Shown: one piece after another, positions 31,801-43,700 of the stretch
Layout: each line of letters begins with the position of its first letter
Numbering within the stretch: the stretch's first letter is position 1
NCBI GenBank assembly: GCA_021613375.1
Contig: CM038716.1
Coordinates: 6,471,894 to 6,535,893 of the forward strand
Source of the DNA: Megaleporinus macrocephalus
Lineage: Eukaryota > Chordata > Actinopteri > Characiformes > Anostomidae
Direction of reading: 5' to 3'
DNA: 64,000 nt
Made by a program: the position numbers and the translations under genes
Notes under the pieces: model-generated
Told to the model about the DNA's origin: nothing
What the model saw: only the letters and a program-made list of their open reading frames with translations
Databases searched by the model: none

Positions 31801-32869
31801 TGTTCCCAGAATCATAAAAGATTCAGTGACACTGCTATTACAGTTTTCAGTTACGCCAACATACTTTAGTCCACGTTTTTAGATAACGGTGAGTCATACA
31901 GTGTCAGAAACTACATAATCAATCTTTTAGAGATCACTGAACATCTACACATGGTTTGAGGCAAAGTAGGTGAAGATTTTCCTTCTTTAGCTACACTAGT
32001 CTTGTAGCTCCAGGCCTAAAACTAAAGACGCTTATTTCAGATAACATACATGTCTGAGCCCACAAGGAGGGAAGACCGTAAAGATTATTTTCTCCCCAAA
32101 ATAATACTCTGAGTCTGCCTGATCTCTCTGTCTGGCTATAAACATCTCGTTGAGCAATGTTCAAACCGTAACTCAGGCTGGGTTTCATTCCTGCTTTCGG
32201 TTAGACTTGATACCAATAAGATCACCGTAATAAAAAACAGAGAGAAGTAAAAGCCCATCCCTGTGTTTGTAATGTCCTGTGAATACACAGTTTCAGTAGC
32301 CGCAGTTTCAGTTTGGGGACTTTGACCCCCGTAAATGATTCACCAGACCGTGATCGCACATCACCCACTTTCGTGCTACAGTGGCAACGTTTCTGTCTGA
32401 CGAAACCCAACGAACGTCTTCATTCCAGGAAGGTCTCCTGCCATGATGTGTACATACACTCACACGGGCCAGTTTCAAATCGGACCCAAACGAGTGATAT
32501 TAAGTCATTTTTGTGTTGATATGCGTTCTAATGTAAAATTCGTTTGACGTTTATGTAGCAAAAACATATACTATATAATTAAGTAGGTTAGATTCGTCAC
32601 TGTGCCTTTAAGACTACAGGAGCTCTGTTTTGATTGGCTGACCTGCATCATTTAAAAGCACTGAGCTGGTGGATATATGTAAACATGTTTTTTATGTGAC
32701 CTCACGTAAACAGTGAATAAGAAACAGGCTGTTATTCTCAGTTTAGTGTCCATGTATGGGCTGGAGAGTGAAAAATATGTTTCAGTGTTTATATATTACA
32801 TCCACAGCTCTTCAATGTTAGAAACCTGGGGGGAATTCAGATTTCCATAATATAGGCCCTTTAAAAAGA
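31801..32869. other. Intergenic spacer
   Basis: About 1.07 kb with no gene or clear repeat family recognised. Confidence 0.5.
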
Positions 32870-33070
32870 ATAAAAATATCATCACTATCCAATTAAAAAC
32901 ATGTATCTTCCTTTTTTGTCGATTTTGAGTTTTCGTTTGAACACGCCAATGGTTGTTGAACCTTTTCATGATGAATGGACCAATAGAAGTGCTCCAAAAG
33001 AGCTTGGAAAAACATCTAGTTCCATTGACTTGCATTGAAAGTAAAGTACTTTTGGACAGTGACGATATAT
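32870..33070. mobile_element. Family C MITE copy
   Basis: Shares TTTTCATGATGAATGGACC, AATAGAAGTGCTCC and TTCCATTGACTTGCATTG with the 20394-20646 element; the ends are eroded. Confidence 0.65.
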
Positions 33071-33111
33071 TCCCCAGTAAAAGTATCTTTCAGGTGTAAG
33101 GAATCTCTTAC

Positions 33112-33717
33112 TATGTGTGTGTCTCAAAACCTACTGAGCTCCTACATAGGCAGCATTTTATGTCATAGTATGCGCTCCCCACATGTAGACTGTCCCAATA
33201 CTTACACACCTTAAACATACTGTCTACTGAGGAACCTTATTTAGACCTGATTTTAAGGAAGCATCGAACGCTTCCTCAGCCGCTAAGACAATCCCATGAT
33301 CTACCGCAGGAAAATCTACAAGCAGTGAAGTGGTTTTAAAATATGAGTTATTTTGATTCTCTCTGGAGTTTTAATGTGTTTCTGGTCATATAATCACACA
33401 AAAACGTATTTTATTATCAACTCTGTAACGAGTCCTTCACCATTTAGCAGTTTTATACTCGAGACATTAGCATTTATGCTAGCAGATCTTTAAGTCTCGG
33501 GCTATTGTTTTGGATAGCTGGCTGGTAGCTTAGCAACTAGCTAAACCACTGGTCACGTGCTGCAGTGGGCGAGAACAAGCCGTGAAGCAGTCTCTCTCTA
33601 ACTAGAGCGTCTCAGTAATCTGTTTTATGAGGAGAGATGAGGAGAGAACGCTGCTACTTACACAGCTGCTACCTAGACAGCCTACTTAGACACTCACTAG
33701 GCTTTGAGACAGACCCG
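33112..33717. mobile_element. Family D element, inverted copy
   Basis: Reverse complement of the 25935-26530 element: it begins GTGTGTGTCTCAAAACCTAC and ends GGCTTTGAGACAGACCCG. The central parts match across most of the length. The pair stands in opposite orientation about 7 kb apart. Confidence 0.75.
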
Positions 33718-34090
33718 ATATGTGGGGTACACTATGGACAGGTCGCCTGTCTATCACATGGCCAACACACACTCACACCTACGGGCAGTTTAGAGTGAGT
33801 GATCAGTCTAACATGTATGTGTTTGGACTGTGGGAGGAAACCCACTCAAGCACTGAGAGAACAAACACACTCCACACAGAACCACCCGGACCGGGAATCC
33901 CACCCAGATCATCTTACTGTGAGGCAACAGTGCTAACCACCACCTCCTATTAGTACCTGCTCTGTGGTGGTCCTTTGGTGGTCTTAACCATTAAAGAACA
34001 GGGTGAAAGGGGGATAAACAATTTATGCAGCAAATCAGTCTGTAAGTGTAGAACTACAACGTGCTCCTATATATATATATACATGCTATC
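33718..34090. mobile_element. Interspersed repeat fragments
   Basis: About 33720-33945 (GTGTTTGGACTGTGGGAGG, AACACACTCCACACAGAA, GTGAGGCAACAGTGCTAACC) is a widespread fish repeat, probably a SINE/LINE fragment. About 33950-34060 is a fragment of family B (CTGCTCTGTGGTGGTCC). Confidence 0.55.
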
Positions 34091-34239
34091 AAATGACTAA
34101 ATTTATGTTTTTAGATATGGTTCTTTAATTCTTATCCTCTGATTGGCTCCTGCTTGTCCCCTGTCCATCACTCTGAGGGTCTTTGATTCGCTCATGTCTG
34201 TTTGGCTGCCCTCTTTCAGGGTTGCTGACCCAAAACCAA

Positions 34240-34382
34240 TATTAACACAGTGACTTTTAGCCCGGCCAGTTTCACCAACAGGTTTTCAAAAGTCGTTTTC
34301 TGGGGACTCCAGATCGAAAACACTTCTCTTCAGACTAAACTCTCCCGACGGGAAACTCGAAATCTCACCGGCTGCTGCGACG
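34240..34382 (+). promoter_or_regulatory. Candidate 5' non-coding exon and promoter of the claudin gene
   Basis: The segment ends CTGCTGCGACG|GTGAGTAC, a strong donor at 34383. A matching acceptor CCCCTGTAG lies at 35381-35389, three bases from the ATG of the first claudin coding exon. Local CG content is higher than in the flanks. Transcription start cannot be located from sequence alone. Confidence 0.4.
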
Positions 34383-35391
34383 GTGAGTACAACCTCGACA
34401 AGAAACCTTGAGGCTATATTATAAGAGGGATGAGCCATGTGCTTAAATACTTGACGTACGGCCCACGTATGCTCTGTATTGTGTATTATGTGGCAAGTTA
34501 TTGAAACTCTGGCTCACTGAATCATCATTGGCTGTATTGTTACTTAGCAGTCATAGCCTACTGTTAAATACATCTTGGTTGCTGTTATTATCAGTAATAA
34601 ATGAAAGCATTTATTGAGATTTGGTGTATGTTCTCAGACTGTATTTGGTCACTAATACAATAAGCCCCTGAAGGCCTTTCTCTAGCTGCTTCGCTGTGTG
34701 GTCAGATATTAAATGTTCTGATATTTGATACTGTTTTGGCGCCAAACTTGGTTAAACTGGAGTAAATTCTCCAACACGCTATGTTCATATGAATAAACAA
34801 AGAAATCTGCCTTGGAGTGATAATGCTGTGGTGCGTTTGGGCTGTAATTTGCCCATTGTGACGCCCCCTGTTTGACCATGAGGGGCCTGTTAGCATTAGC
34901 ATAGCCTCAGTCTAGTTAGTTGACTTGGCTTGAGCTTTAATTTGCTCAGAAAAACACTTTATTTGTTTATTTATTCATATTCTAATAGTGTTAATACAGT
35001 AAGTACGACGTTTACATATGTCCGTGTGTTTATTTAACCCTTTCCAAGCTTCTCCTTCTACTAAACAACCAAGTATTATTATCAGTTCTCATCTAATAAC
35101 TGCTTTGACTGCTCAGTACTTCATTAAGCTAAATCAAGATTGCTGCTGAAGGAACTGAATACATTCATACAATGTCTGGGGCGTCCAGGAGAAATCTGGA
35201 ACCTAACTTAGTTCTTCAAACTGGAGTCAAGATCTGATCTACTTCTCTCACAATAACATATTCATGTTACTTTGTATTGTATGTATGATTATTTACATCT
35301 GTTCTAATGATTTCTGGTGTTCTTACTGGTGAACATACACTTATTGATAAGATTTGTTAACCATGTGTCTTTATGGCCCACCCCTGTAGAG

Positions 35392-35611
35392 ATGGCGGCG
35401 GTGGCGGTGGAGGTGCTGGGTTTGGTCCTGGCCATCCTGGGCTGGTGTTTGGAGTCCAGCAGCACTAACTCAGCTGTGTGGCGCATCAAATCTCATGCCG
35501 AGTCCGTCGTAACCAGCAGCTCCCAGTACGAGGGTCTGTGGACCACCTGCGCTGCCAACGCGATGGGGGTCATCCAATGCCAGAGATACAAAACCATACT
35601 GGGACTGCCCA
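35392..35611 (+). CDS. Claudin first coding exon 1a
   Basis: Encodes MAAVAVEVLGLVLAILGW onwards: transmembrane helix 1 and most of extracellular loop 1, ending LGLP. No acidic residue lies between the two loop cysteines, and the rest of the loop has R31, K33, R65 and K67 against E37 and E47, so it is net basic. The donor is GTGAGT at 35612. Confidence 0.88.
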
Positions 35612-37765
35612 GTGAGTCACGTTCAAACACAGTTTTACTCATTTACTGAATTTACAGCCCCTCAGTACTGAGTAGCAGTATTACTGCTTTACATTAACAG
35701 TGACTTACAGTCTAATCATAATCAAACCATACTCAGGTCATGTGACAGACGTAGTGATTAATATCAGTAAGAGAAAACCATAATAATAATAATATAATAG
35801 TAATCATAACTGGAAGATTTATAGAGCAATTTTTATACCAGTGGCAGCTCAAAGTGCTTTGCAGGCAGTTAAGTAATAATCAAAGACAAGGTTCTGTTTT
35901 TAGTACGATGTTAAAGTTTTAATTAAACACTAAAGATTAAAGTTAAAGAGAGGCGTTTTTAATTGTTTCTGTAAAGTGAGCACTGATCTTGACTCTCTAA
36001 TTAAAAGCAGTGCTAATGTAAATTAATATTACTTCACAATTTCAGTAGTAGTGATGTAAAGAGTACTAATTTACATTAATATTACATTAACAGTTTACAG
36101 TCATATTCATTTGAGGTAATGCCGTTTATAAAAAGTGATGGTTAATGGTTAATAACTGGTTAATAGTTATTTATATTTGACACCAAGAGTGATTTTCAGT
36201 AACAGTGATGTGCAACAGTAGTTATACACAGTCATATACAGTAATTGTTATTTAGAGTAGTAAAAATTTGCCACATAGCTGATGAAATTTGAAACATAGA
36301 TTTACTTAATTATACATTTACTGTGGTGATAGTACCGCAGTGCTGATTTGCAGTAATTCTTATGTACAGTATATGTACTTAAAGTCATTCTAAATTACAG
36401 TAATTTATAGTGGTTCACATTAAAATGTGTAAATTACAGTAATATCTAGTAATTAAACAAACATATTATGTGTCTAAATATAGGAAGTTTTTCCCTTTTA
36501 TTTTTTAAATAGTGAATTTTTTTGTGGGTTAAACTTTATCGACAATCTTCTAGAAAAAAAACACTCCGTATTGTTCTGCTCAGCACTGATGGCTTCAAAC
36601 AGCTAAAAAAAAGTTACTTTTTGCGTTTAAAGTCACACATTTTCAATAGTAACTTATAGGAATAGTAATATATAGTAAGACTTATGTATTACAATGGTAA
36701 TGCTAATGTAAAGCATTACTAATAGTAATATATAGTAATAGTAATTTACATTAGTAATACAGAGGTAATACTAATGTAAAGCAAAACTTATTTATAGTAA
36801 TTTACATTGGTTATACTAAAGTATTATAGTACTTTTAAGAAGTACTAATTCATAGTGATAGCACGTGACATTAGTAATACTAATGTAATGTGTTGGTAAT
36901 ATAATGTAAAGCAGTACTATTTTATAGCAATATTAATTTGCAGTAGTAATACTAATGTAATGTGTTGATAATACTAATGTAAAGCAGTACTAATTTATAG
37001 TAATAGTAATTTACAGTAGTAATACTAATGTAATGTGTTGGTAATACTAATGTAAAGCAGTACTAATTCATAGTAATAGTAATTTACAGTAGTAATACTA
37101 ATGTAATGTGTTGGTAATATAATGTAAAGCAGTACTATTTTATAGTAATAGTAATTTACAGTAGTAATACTAATGTAATGTGTTGATAATACTAATGTAA
37201 AGCAGTACTAATTCATAGTAATAGTAATTTACAGTAGTAATACTAATGTAATGTGTTGGTAATACTAATGTAAAGCAGTACTAATTTATAGTAATAGTAA
37301 TTTACACTAGTAATACTAATGTAATGTGTTGGTAATACAAATTTAAAGCAGTACTAATTTACAGTAAAAGTAATTTACAGTAGTAATACTAATGCATTAT
37401 GGAGTAATACTAATGTAAAGCAGTACTAATGTATAGTAATAGTAATGTACATTAGTAATACTAATGTAGTTATAATAATAATAAACAGCAGTACTAATTG
37501 ACGGTAATAATAATTTACAGTAGTTACATGAATGTATTACAGTTGTAATGCTAATGTAAAGCAGTACTAATTTGTAGTAATCGTAATATGCAGTAGCAGT
37601 ACTAATGCATTACTTTGGTAATACTAATGAACAGCAGTACTCTTTTTTTTTAGTAACAGTAATTTGCAGTAGGGCTGATGTGCAGTAATGCGGATGTACT
37701 AGAGTACAGAGTTGCAGTTGCAGAAATAGGTCATACTAAAGATACAAACCATAAACCTCTAGAGA

Positions 37766-37798
<33 letters not shown>

Positions 37799-40700
37799 TA
37801 CACAACTGTACACCACTTTACACACTGTGCTGTGATTAAAACAATGAAAACTGTCAATCGAAACAATTAAAGAACCCTGAATCATCTCCTTCTTCTGCGT
37901 CATCATCATCGCCATCATCATCATCAGTCTTTGCTGTTTGGTTTCTGTGGGATGGGCTTCGGTTTATGAGTTTATGGCTCTTCTGACTAAAGTCCTCTGG
38001 CCAGTTTACATACTCCTCACAGATCCTCTGCTGAGGCTGAACCCGTGTCCAGATCTTCTGGTTGTTTTCCACTGAGGCTGGTGTTACTCAGTCGAGGCTG
38101 CTGTGTGAACCGTGTGACCTGCTGTAGTCTCTGCTCAGGTGTTCAGGTGTCCGGCTCTGCGTTAGGGTGTCTGTGAAGATGTCGATGGTAGTAGAGGCGT
38201 TTGGTTTTCTGTTGAGCGTCGGCGGCATATTGCTGACCGGCGTCTCGCTGGCCAACAGGAACTGGCGCTATTTGTCGCAGGCGCAGAGCGTGATCATTTC
38301 CAGCACGCAGTACGAGAACCTGTGGCAGGCCTGCTCCGAGTTCAGCACCGGGATCAAGAGCTGCAAGACGTTCGAGTCCTTGCTGGCTATGGAAGGTAAC
38401 ACAGCCGCACACACACACACTTTACTGCAAGATATAGCGTCCACACCTGCTGCACCTCTGTGGGCTGACGGGTGTAAGTGCACTGGTGTTTGTGACATCA
38501 CAAAAACCAGTCATGTTTTCAGCATAGCGTTCATATCGTTGCTGTCCAAATCTCTAAAATAATTTTACAGTCGAGACCCAAGACCTTCTTAACTTTCATT
38601 CTAAGTGAATGTAAAGTGGTTTAATTGTAAGTGAGTTTGGAGCATTTCTATTGGTCCGTTCATCATAAAACTTTCACTGGATATAAAGAACAGCTGACCT
38701 AATAATGTAGTGTAAAGTACTTGGACTGGAAAGTCAATACAGTTTAAGATGGAACAATATTGAACGAATTGAATGAATATTTACAGGCTACATCCAAATC
38801 TAGTTTATCAGTATTAATAAATAGCAAGATAAATAGCAAGATCATTTCTTTAGATATAGATTGTTTTGGGGAAGAAACAGCAGTTAAATAAGCATTAAAA
38901 ATGTTTGTGTTATCATAGTAGTGGGTTAAATGGGCAAAAAATTCTATAATGTTGGTTTGAAATGCTTAAATACCGTCATTATCCAAAAAGATAAATAAAC
39001 GTATCAATTTTAATTTTTATTTTTCGACATCATTCGAACGCAGCAGCTGCCATTTACATTGTGTACAAAATTCACTTTGAATGGACCAATAGAAATGCTC
39101 CAAAGTGACTTGGAAAACATTCTGGTTCCATTGACTTGCATTGAAAGTGAAGTCAGTTTTTGGACTCTCCTGTAAAGTTGCCGTTTTGGAGATACACATT
39201 TGTCTTGGGACAGAGATTTAATCAGATGCTTACGTAATTCTAGATTTGTAGCTTAACTGAATGTTAAGTCACGTTATAAGTTAAGGGGGCAGTCGTGAGC
39301 TGAAGGTTAGGGATCCAGTCTTGTGACCGGACTCCTGGATACGACTGATGTGCCCTTGAGCAAGACACCTAACGCCCAACTGCTCCCCGGGTACTGTGGA
39401 TAGGGCTGCCCTCTGGGCTAGTGTGGGGGGGGGGCTATGGGTGATTGGGGCGGGGGGGTTGTCTATGGGCTATTATGACCCGGTCTAGGATCAAGCCATA
39501 ACAGAATGTGAGAGGGGGGTTCTCTTCCCAGACCTCTGCCAGGCTAAACACCGGCCACTGCTTAAAACCTACGTCCCATAGAGATTTGATCGAATGTACA
39601 AGTAAATTGAAGAGCAATGACTAGTGCTGGGCTTGTCTGGGCAGGAGTTCCTCCCGGTCAGTTCTCTTTAGATGGCTGCTTGATGACCTTTTATGCAAAC
39701 AGATGTGGCCAAGTGGTCAATCATGGACCTGCACACAAGATTTGTGTCCGAAATCTCCTACTTCTGTACTAATCAGTAGCTGAAATCAGTAGGCGAGCAG
39801 GGCCAGTGTGTCCGAATACTCAGTATTCATCTAGCAGTACATGAACGTGACCCGGATGACCTACAGACATGACCACAGCACGCTGTACTATCCCATAATT
39901 CAGCTGGAGCTGCGGATGAGTTCAAAGCGGAGGAAAAAAACAGTGGAAATCAGTTACTAGTGCACAGTTCAAAAACCTGCATCTCTCACTTTCACTTAAT
40001 GGTCAGTTTTCTCTTGGTGTTTAGCTTTTGCTTGGTGGTCAGCTTTGATTTGGTGGTCAGCTTTAGCTTAGTGGTTAGTTTTCACTTGGTGGTCAGTTTT
40101 TTCTTGGTGTTTAGCTTTTGCTTGGTAGTCAGCTTTGATTTGGTGGTCAGCTTTCTCTTGGTGGTCAGCTTTCTCTTGGTGGTCAGCTTTAGCTTAGTGG
40201 TTAGCTTTAGCTTAGTGGTTAGCTTTCGCTTGGTAGTCAGCTTTGATTTGGTGGTCAGCTTTAGCTTAGTGGTCAGTTTTCTCTTGGTGGTTAGCTTTTG
40301 CTTAGTGGTTAGCTTTCTCTTGGTGGTTAGCTTTTGCTTGGTGGTCAGTTTTCTCTTGGTGGTTTGCTTTTGCTTGGTGGTCAGTTTTCTCTTGGTGGTT
40401 TGCTTTTGCTTGGTGGTCAGTTTTCTCTTGGTGGTTTGCTTTTGCTTGGTGGTCAGTTTTCTCTTGGTGGTTAGCTTTTGCTTGGTGGTCAGTTTTCTCT
40501 TGGTGGTTAGCTTTTGCTTGGTGGTCAGTTTTCTCTTGGTGGTTTGCTTTTGCTTGGTGGTCAGTTTTCTCTTGGTGGTTTGCTTTTGCTTGGTGGTCAG
40601 TTTTCTCTTGGTGGTTAGCTTTCTCTTGGTGGTTTGCTTTTGCTTGGTGGTCAGTTTTCTCTTGGTGGTTAGCTTTTGCTTGGTGGTCAGCTTTCTCTTG

Positions 40701-43700
40701 GTGGTTAGCTTTTGCTTGGTGGTCAGTTTTCTCTTGGTGGTTTTCTTTTGCTTGGTGGTTAGCTTTCACTTAGTGGTCAGTTTTCACTTGGTGGGCAGCT
40801 TTTACTTGGTGGTCAGCCTTCGCTTGGTGGTCAGGTTTCTGTTGGTGGTCAGATTTAGCTTAATGGTTAGCTTTCTGTTGGTGGTCGGCTTTCGCTTGGT
40901 GGTCAGCTTTAGCTTAGTGGTTAGATTTCACTTAGTGGTCAGGTTTCTGTTGGTGGTTAGCTTTTACTTGGTGGTTAGCTTTTGCTTGGTGGTGAGCTTT
41001 TGCTTGGTGGTCAGCTTCAGCTTAGTAGCTAGCTTTCATTTGATGCTCAGGTTTTATTGGTGGTTTGCTTTCCTTCTTTTCAGGACTTTTCTTTTTAAAG
41101 CTGTGCAGGGCAGGGCAAACCACATCTGCCTTGTGATTGGTGAGGATACTGACATAAACGCTACCCAAGATTATTATCACTTACTGTACATCAAAAAAGG
41201 ACAACGAAGAAGTTATTCACAGGATGCACTTTGTACACGTTTATTGTGGCCCACTAGAGCGGCTTTGACCTACTTAGAGAAGAAAACTGCTTCAACCAGC
41301 AAACAGTGATAAACTTACAGCATGGCTGCTACTTACCGGTTACTGTTGGGGCTGGGATGCTTGTAAAGGTGGGGCTGCTCATCTCTTCAGTCTCTTCAGT
41401 GTTCATCCCTGAGCAAAGCTGCTCCATGTTTGGTTTGGGTTTGAGAAACTGTCCAGGCTTTCAATTAAAGTTGTCCAAGATCCTGTTAAAGACGTAGGAG
41501 GGGAAGTTCCTATTCGCCAGCTTGTTCGCAAATTTTCAGTTTCACCGTGCCTCAGTTACATTCTGACACCTGTACATGCTGTAGCATTTAAGGTGGAACG
41601 AAGTATTTGACTAAGAAGTTGGGAAATAGGAGGCTGTTTTGTTGCTGTGGCTCCAATAATGTACATTTTCAGAGTGAAAATATTAAAAAGTCTGTGAAAG
41701 TTTAGGATTTTGGAATGGGACTGTTTTACCCGTCCTCTAGGTTTATATGCAGGATTTGTTCTAGTCTAGTCTTGTGTGGACATTAGATTCCTTTAAAGTG
41801 CCAATGAATGCATATATGCAGCATTTTAAATCATGCTCTAATGTGCTACATAGAAGGTACGTGTAAAATTTTCAGTTCCACCTCAAACTGTGCCTCAGCT
41901 GTAGCATTTAAAGTGGAACCAAGTGTTTGACTAAGAAGTTCTTCAGTGTAGCGTCATTGGTTTCACAGACATGGTAGGGTCAATAGTTCCTTAGACTCAA
42001 TCAGAGTCAGTGGTTCCTCAGGTAAAATATATCAAATTGTTCCTCAGACCCAGTAGGTTCAATGGTTCCTCGGATTCTGTCAGGTCAATGGTTCCGCAGA
42101 CTCAGTATAGTCAATGGTTCCACAGACTCAGCAGAGTGAATGACACAGTAGGGTCAATGGGTCTTCAATGTAGCGTCATTGGTTTCTCAGACATGGTAGG
42201 GTCAATAGTTCCCTAGACTCAGACACAGTGTTTCCTCTGGTATGGTAAATAGTTGCTCAGACTTAGTAAAGGTCCTTCAGATTCAGTAGAGTCAATGGTT
42301 TCTCAGCCACAGTATGGTCAATGGTTCCTTGGCCACAATGGAGTCAATAGTTCCTTAGACTCTCAAGGGTCAGTAGTTCATTGGGGCAATAGTTCCTTAG
42401 CTGTAGTGTAATCAGTGATTCGTAATTCGTTAGACTCCATAGGGCCAATGGCTCATTGGGATTAATGGTTCCTCAGCTACAGCAGAGGAAATAGGAAGCT
42501 ATGCTCCAATAATATAATTTTTTAGTAACAGTTCAGGATTTTAGACTGTTCTAACGTCCCTCTTTTATAAATGCGTGTTTGAGGTTCAGGGTATGTCACT
42601 TCTATGTACTGAACACACCTTTGTATTGGACTATGACTGACATAGAACAAGTTAATGTAGAAATGCTCAGTACAGACTGATGGTCTACAAAAACTGGCCA
42701 GTCACAACACATTTAAGGCCGCTCCCACATTTATAAGCCTTTATATTCCAGAAACAAGTGAATTTACAAGCACACCATGTACTGGACACAATAGTTTGAT
42801 TATCATTATTATTATATATATAATATGTGTGTGTGTTTGTGTGTTTTTGTGTGTTGCAGCTTATGTACAGGTGTGTCGAGCTCTGATGATTTTCGCTATG
42901 GTGCTTGGACTCTTTTCCATCCTACTGTCTGCTCTGGGCCTTAAATGTACTAAACTTGGCAGCATGTCTGACCAGTCCAAAGGCCGACTCACCCTGACCG
43001 CTGGGATCATGTTCATACTGTCCGGTCTGTATCACTCACATGCGCTTAGTACTACACCTATGATCAGAGGTGTCAAGTAATGAAGTGCAAATACTTCATT
43101 ACCTTACTTAAGTAAAGATTTAGGTTATTTATACTTTACTGGAGTAATTACTTTTCAGCTGACTTTTACTTCTACTCCTTACATTTACACTCCATTATCT
43201 GTACTTTCTACTCCTTACATTTACACTCCATTATCAGTACTTTCTACTCCTTACATTTACACTCCATTTTCAGTACTTTCTACTCCTTACATTTACACTC
43301 CATTATCAGTACTTTCTACTCCTTACATTTACACTCCATTTTCAGTACTTTCTACTCCTTACATTTACACTCCATTATCAGTACTTTCTACTCCTTACAT
43401 TTACACTCCATTTTCAGTACTTTCTACTCCTTACATTTACACTCCATTATCAGTACTTTCTACTCCTTACATTTACACTCCATTTTCAGTACTTTCTACT
43501 CCTTACATTTACACTCCATTATCAGTACTTTCTACTCCTTACATTTACACTCCATTTTCAGTACTTTCTACTCCTTACATTTACACTCCATTATCAGTAC
43601 TTTCTACTCCTTACATTTACACTCCATTTTCAGTACTTTCTACTCCTTACATTTACACTCCATTATCAGTACTTCTACTCCTTACATTTACACTCCATTA

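Noticed and set aside
29987..31817. Pro/Ser/Tyr-rich repeat proteins
   Set aside because: Minisatellite frames broken by stops at LINE-tail insertions; no gene signals.
35392..35611. Exon 1a as the only exon of a separate claudin pseudogene
   Set aside because: The exon is intact with a good donor and phase-compatible shared exons downstream. I kept this as the alternative hypothesis only.
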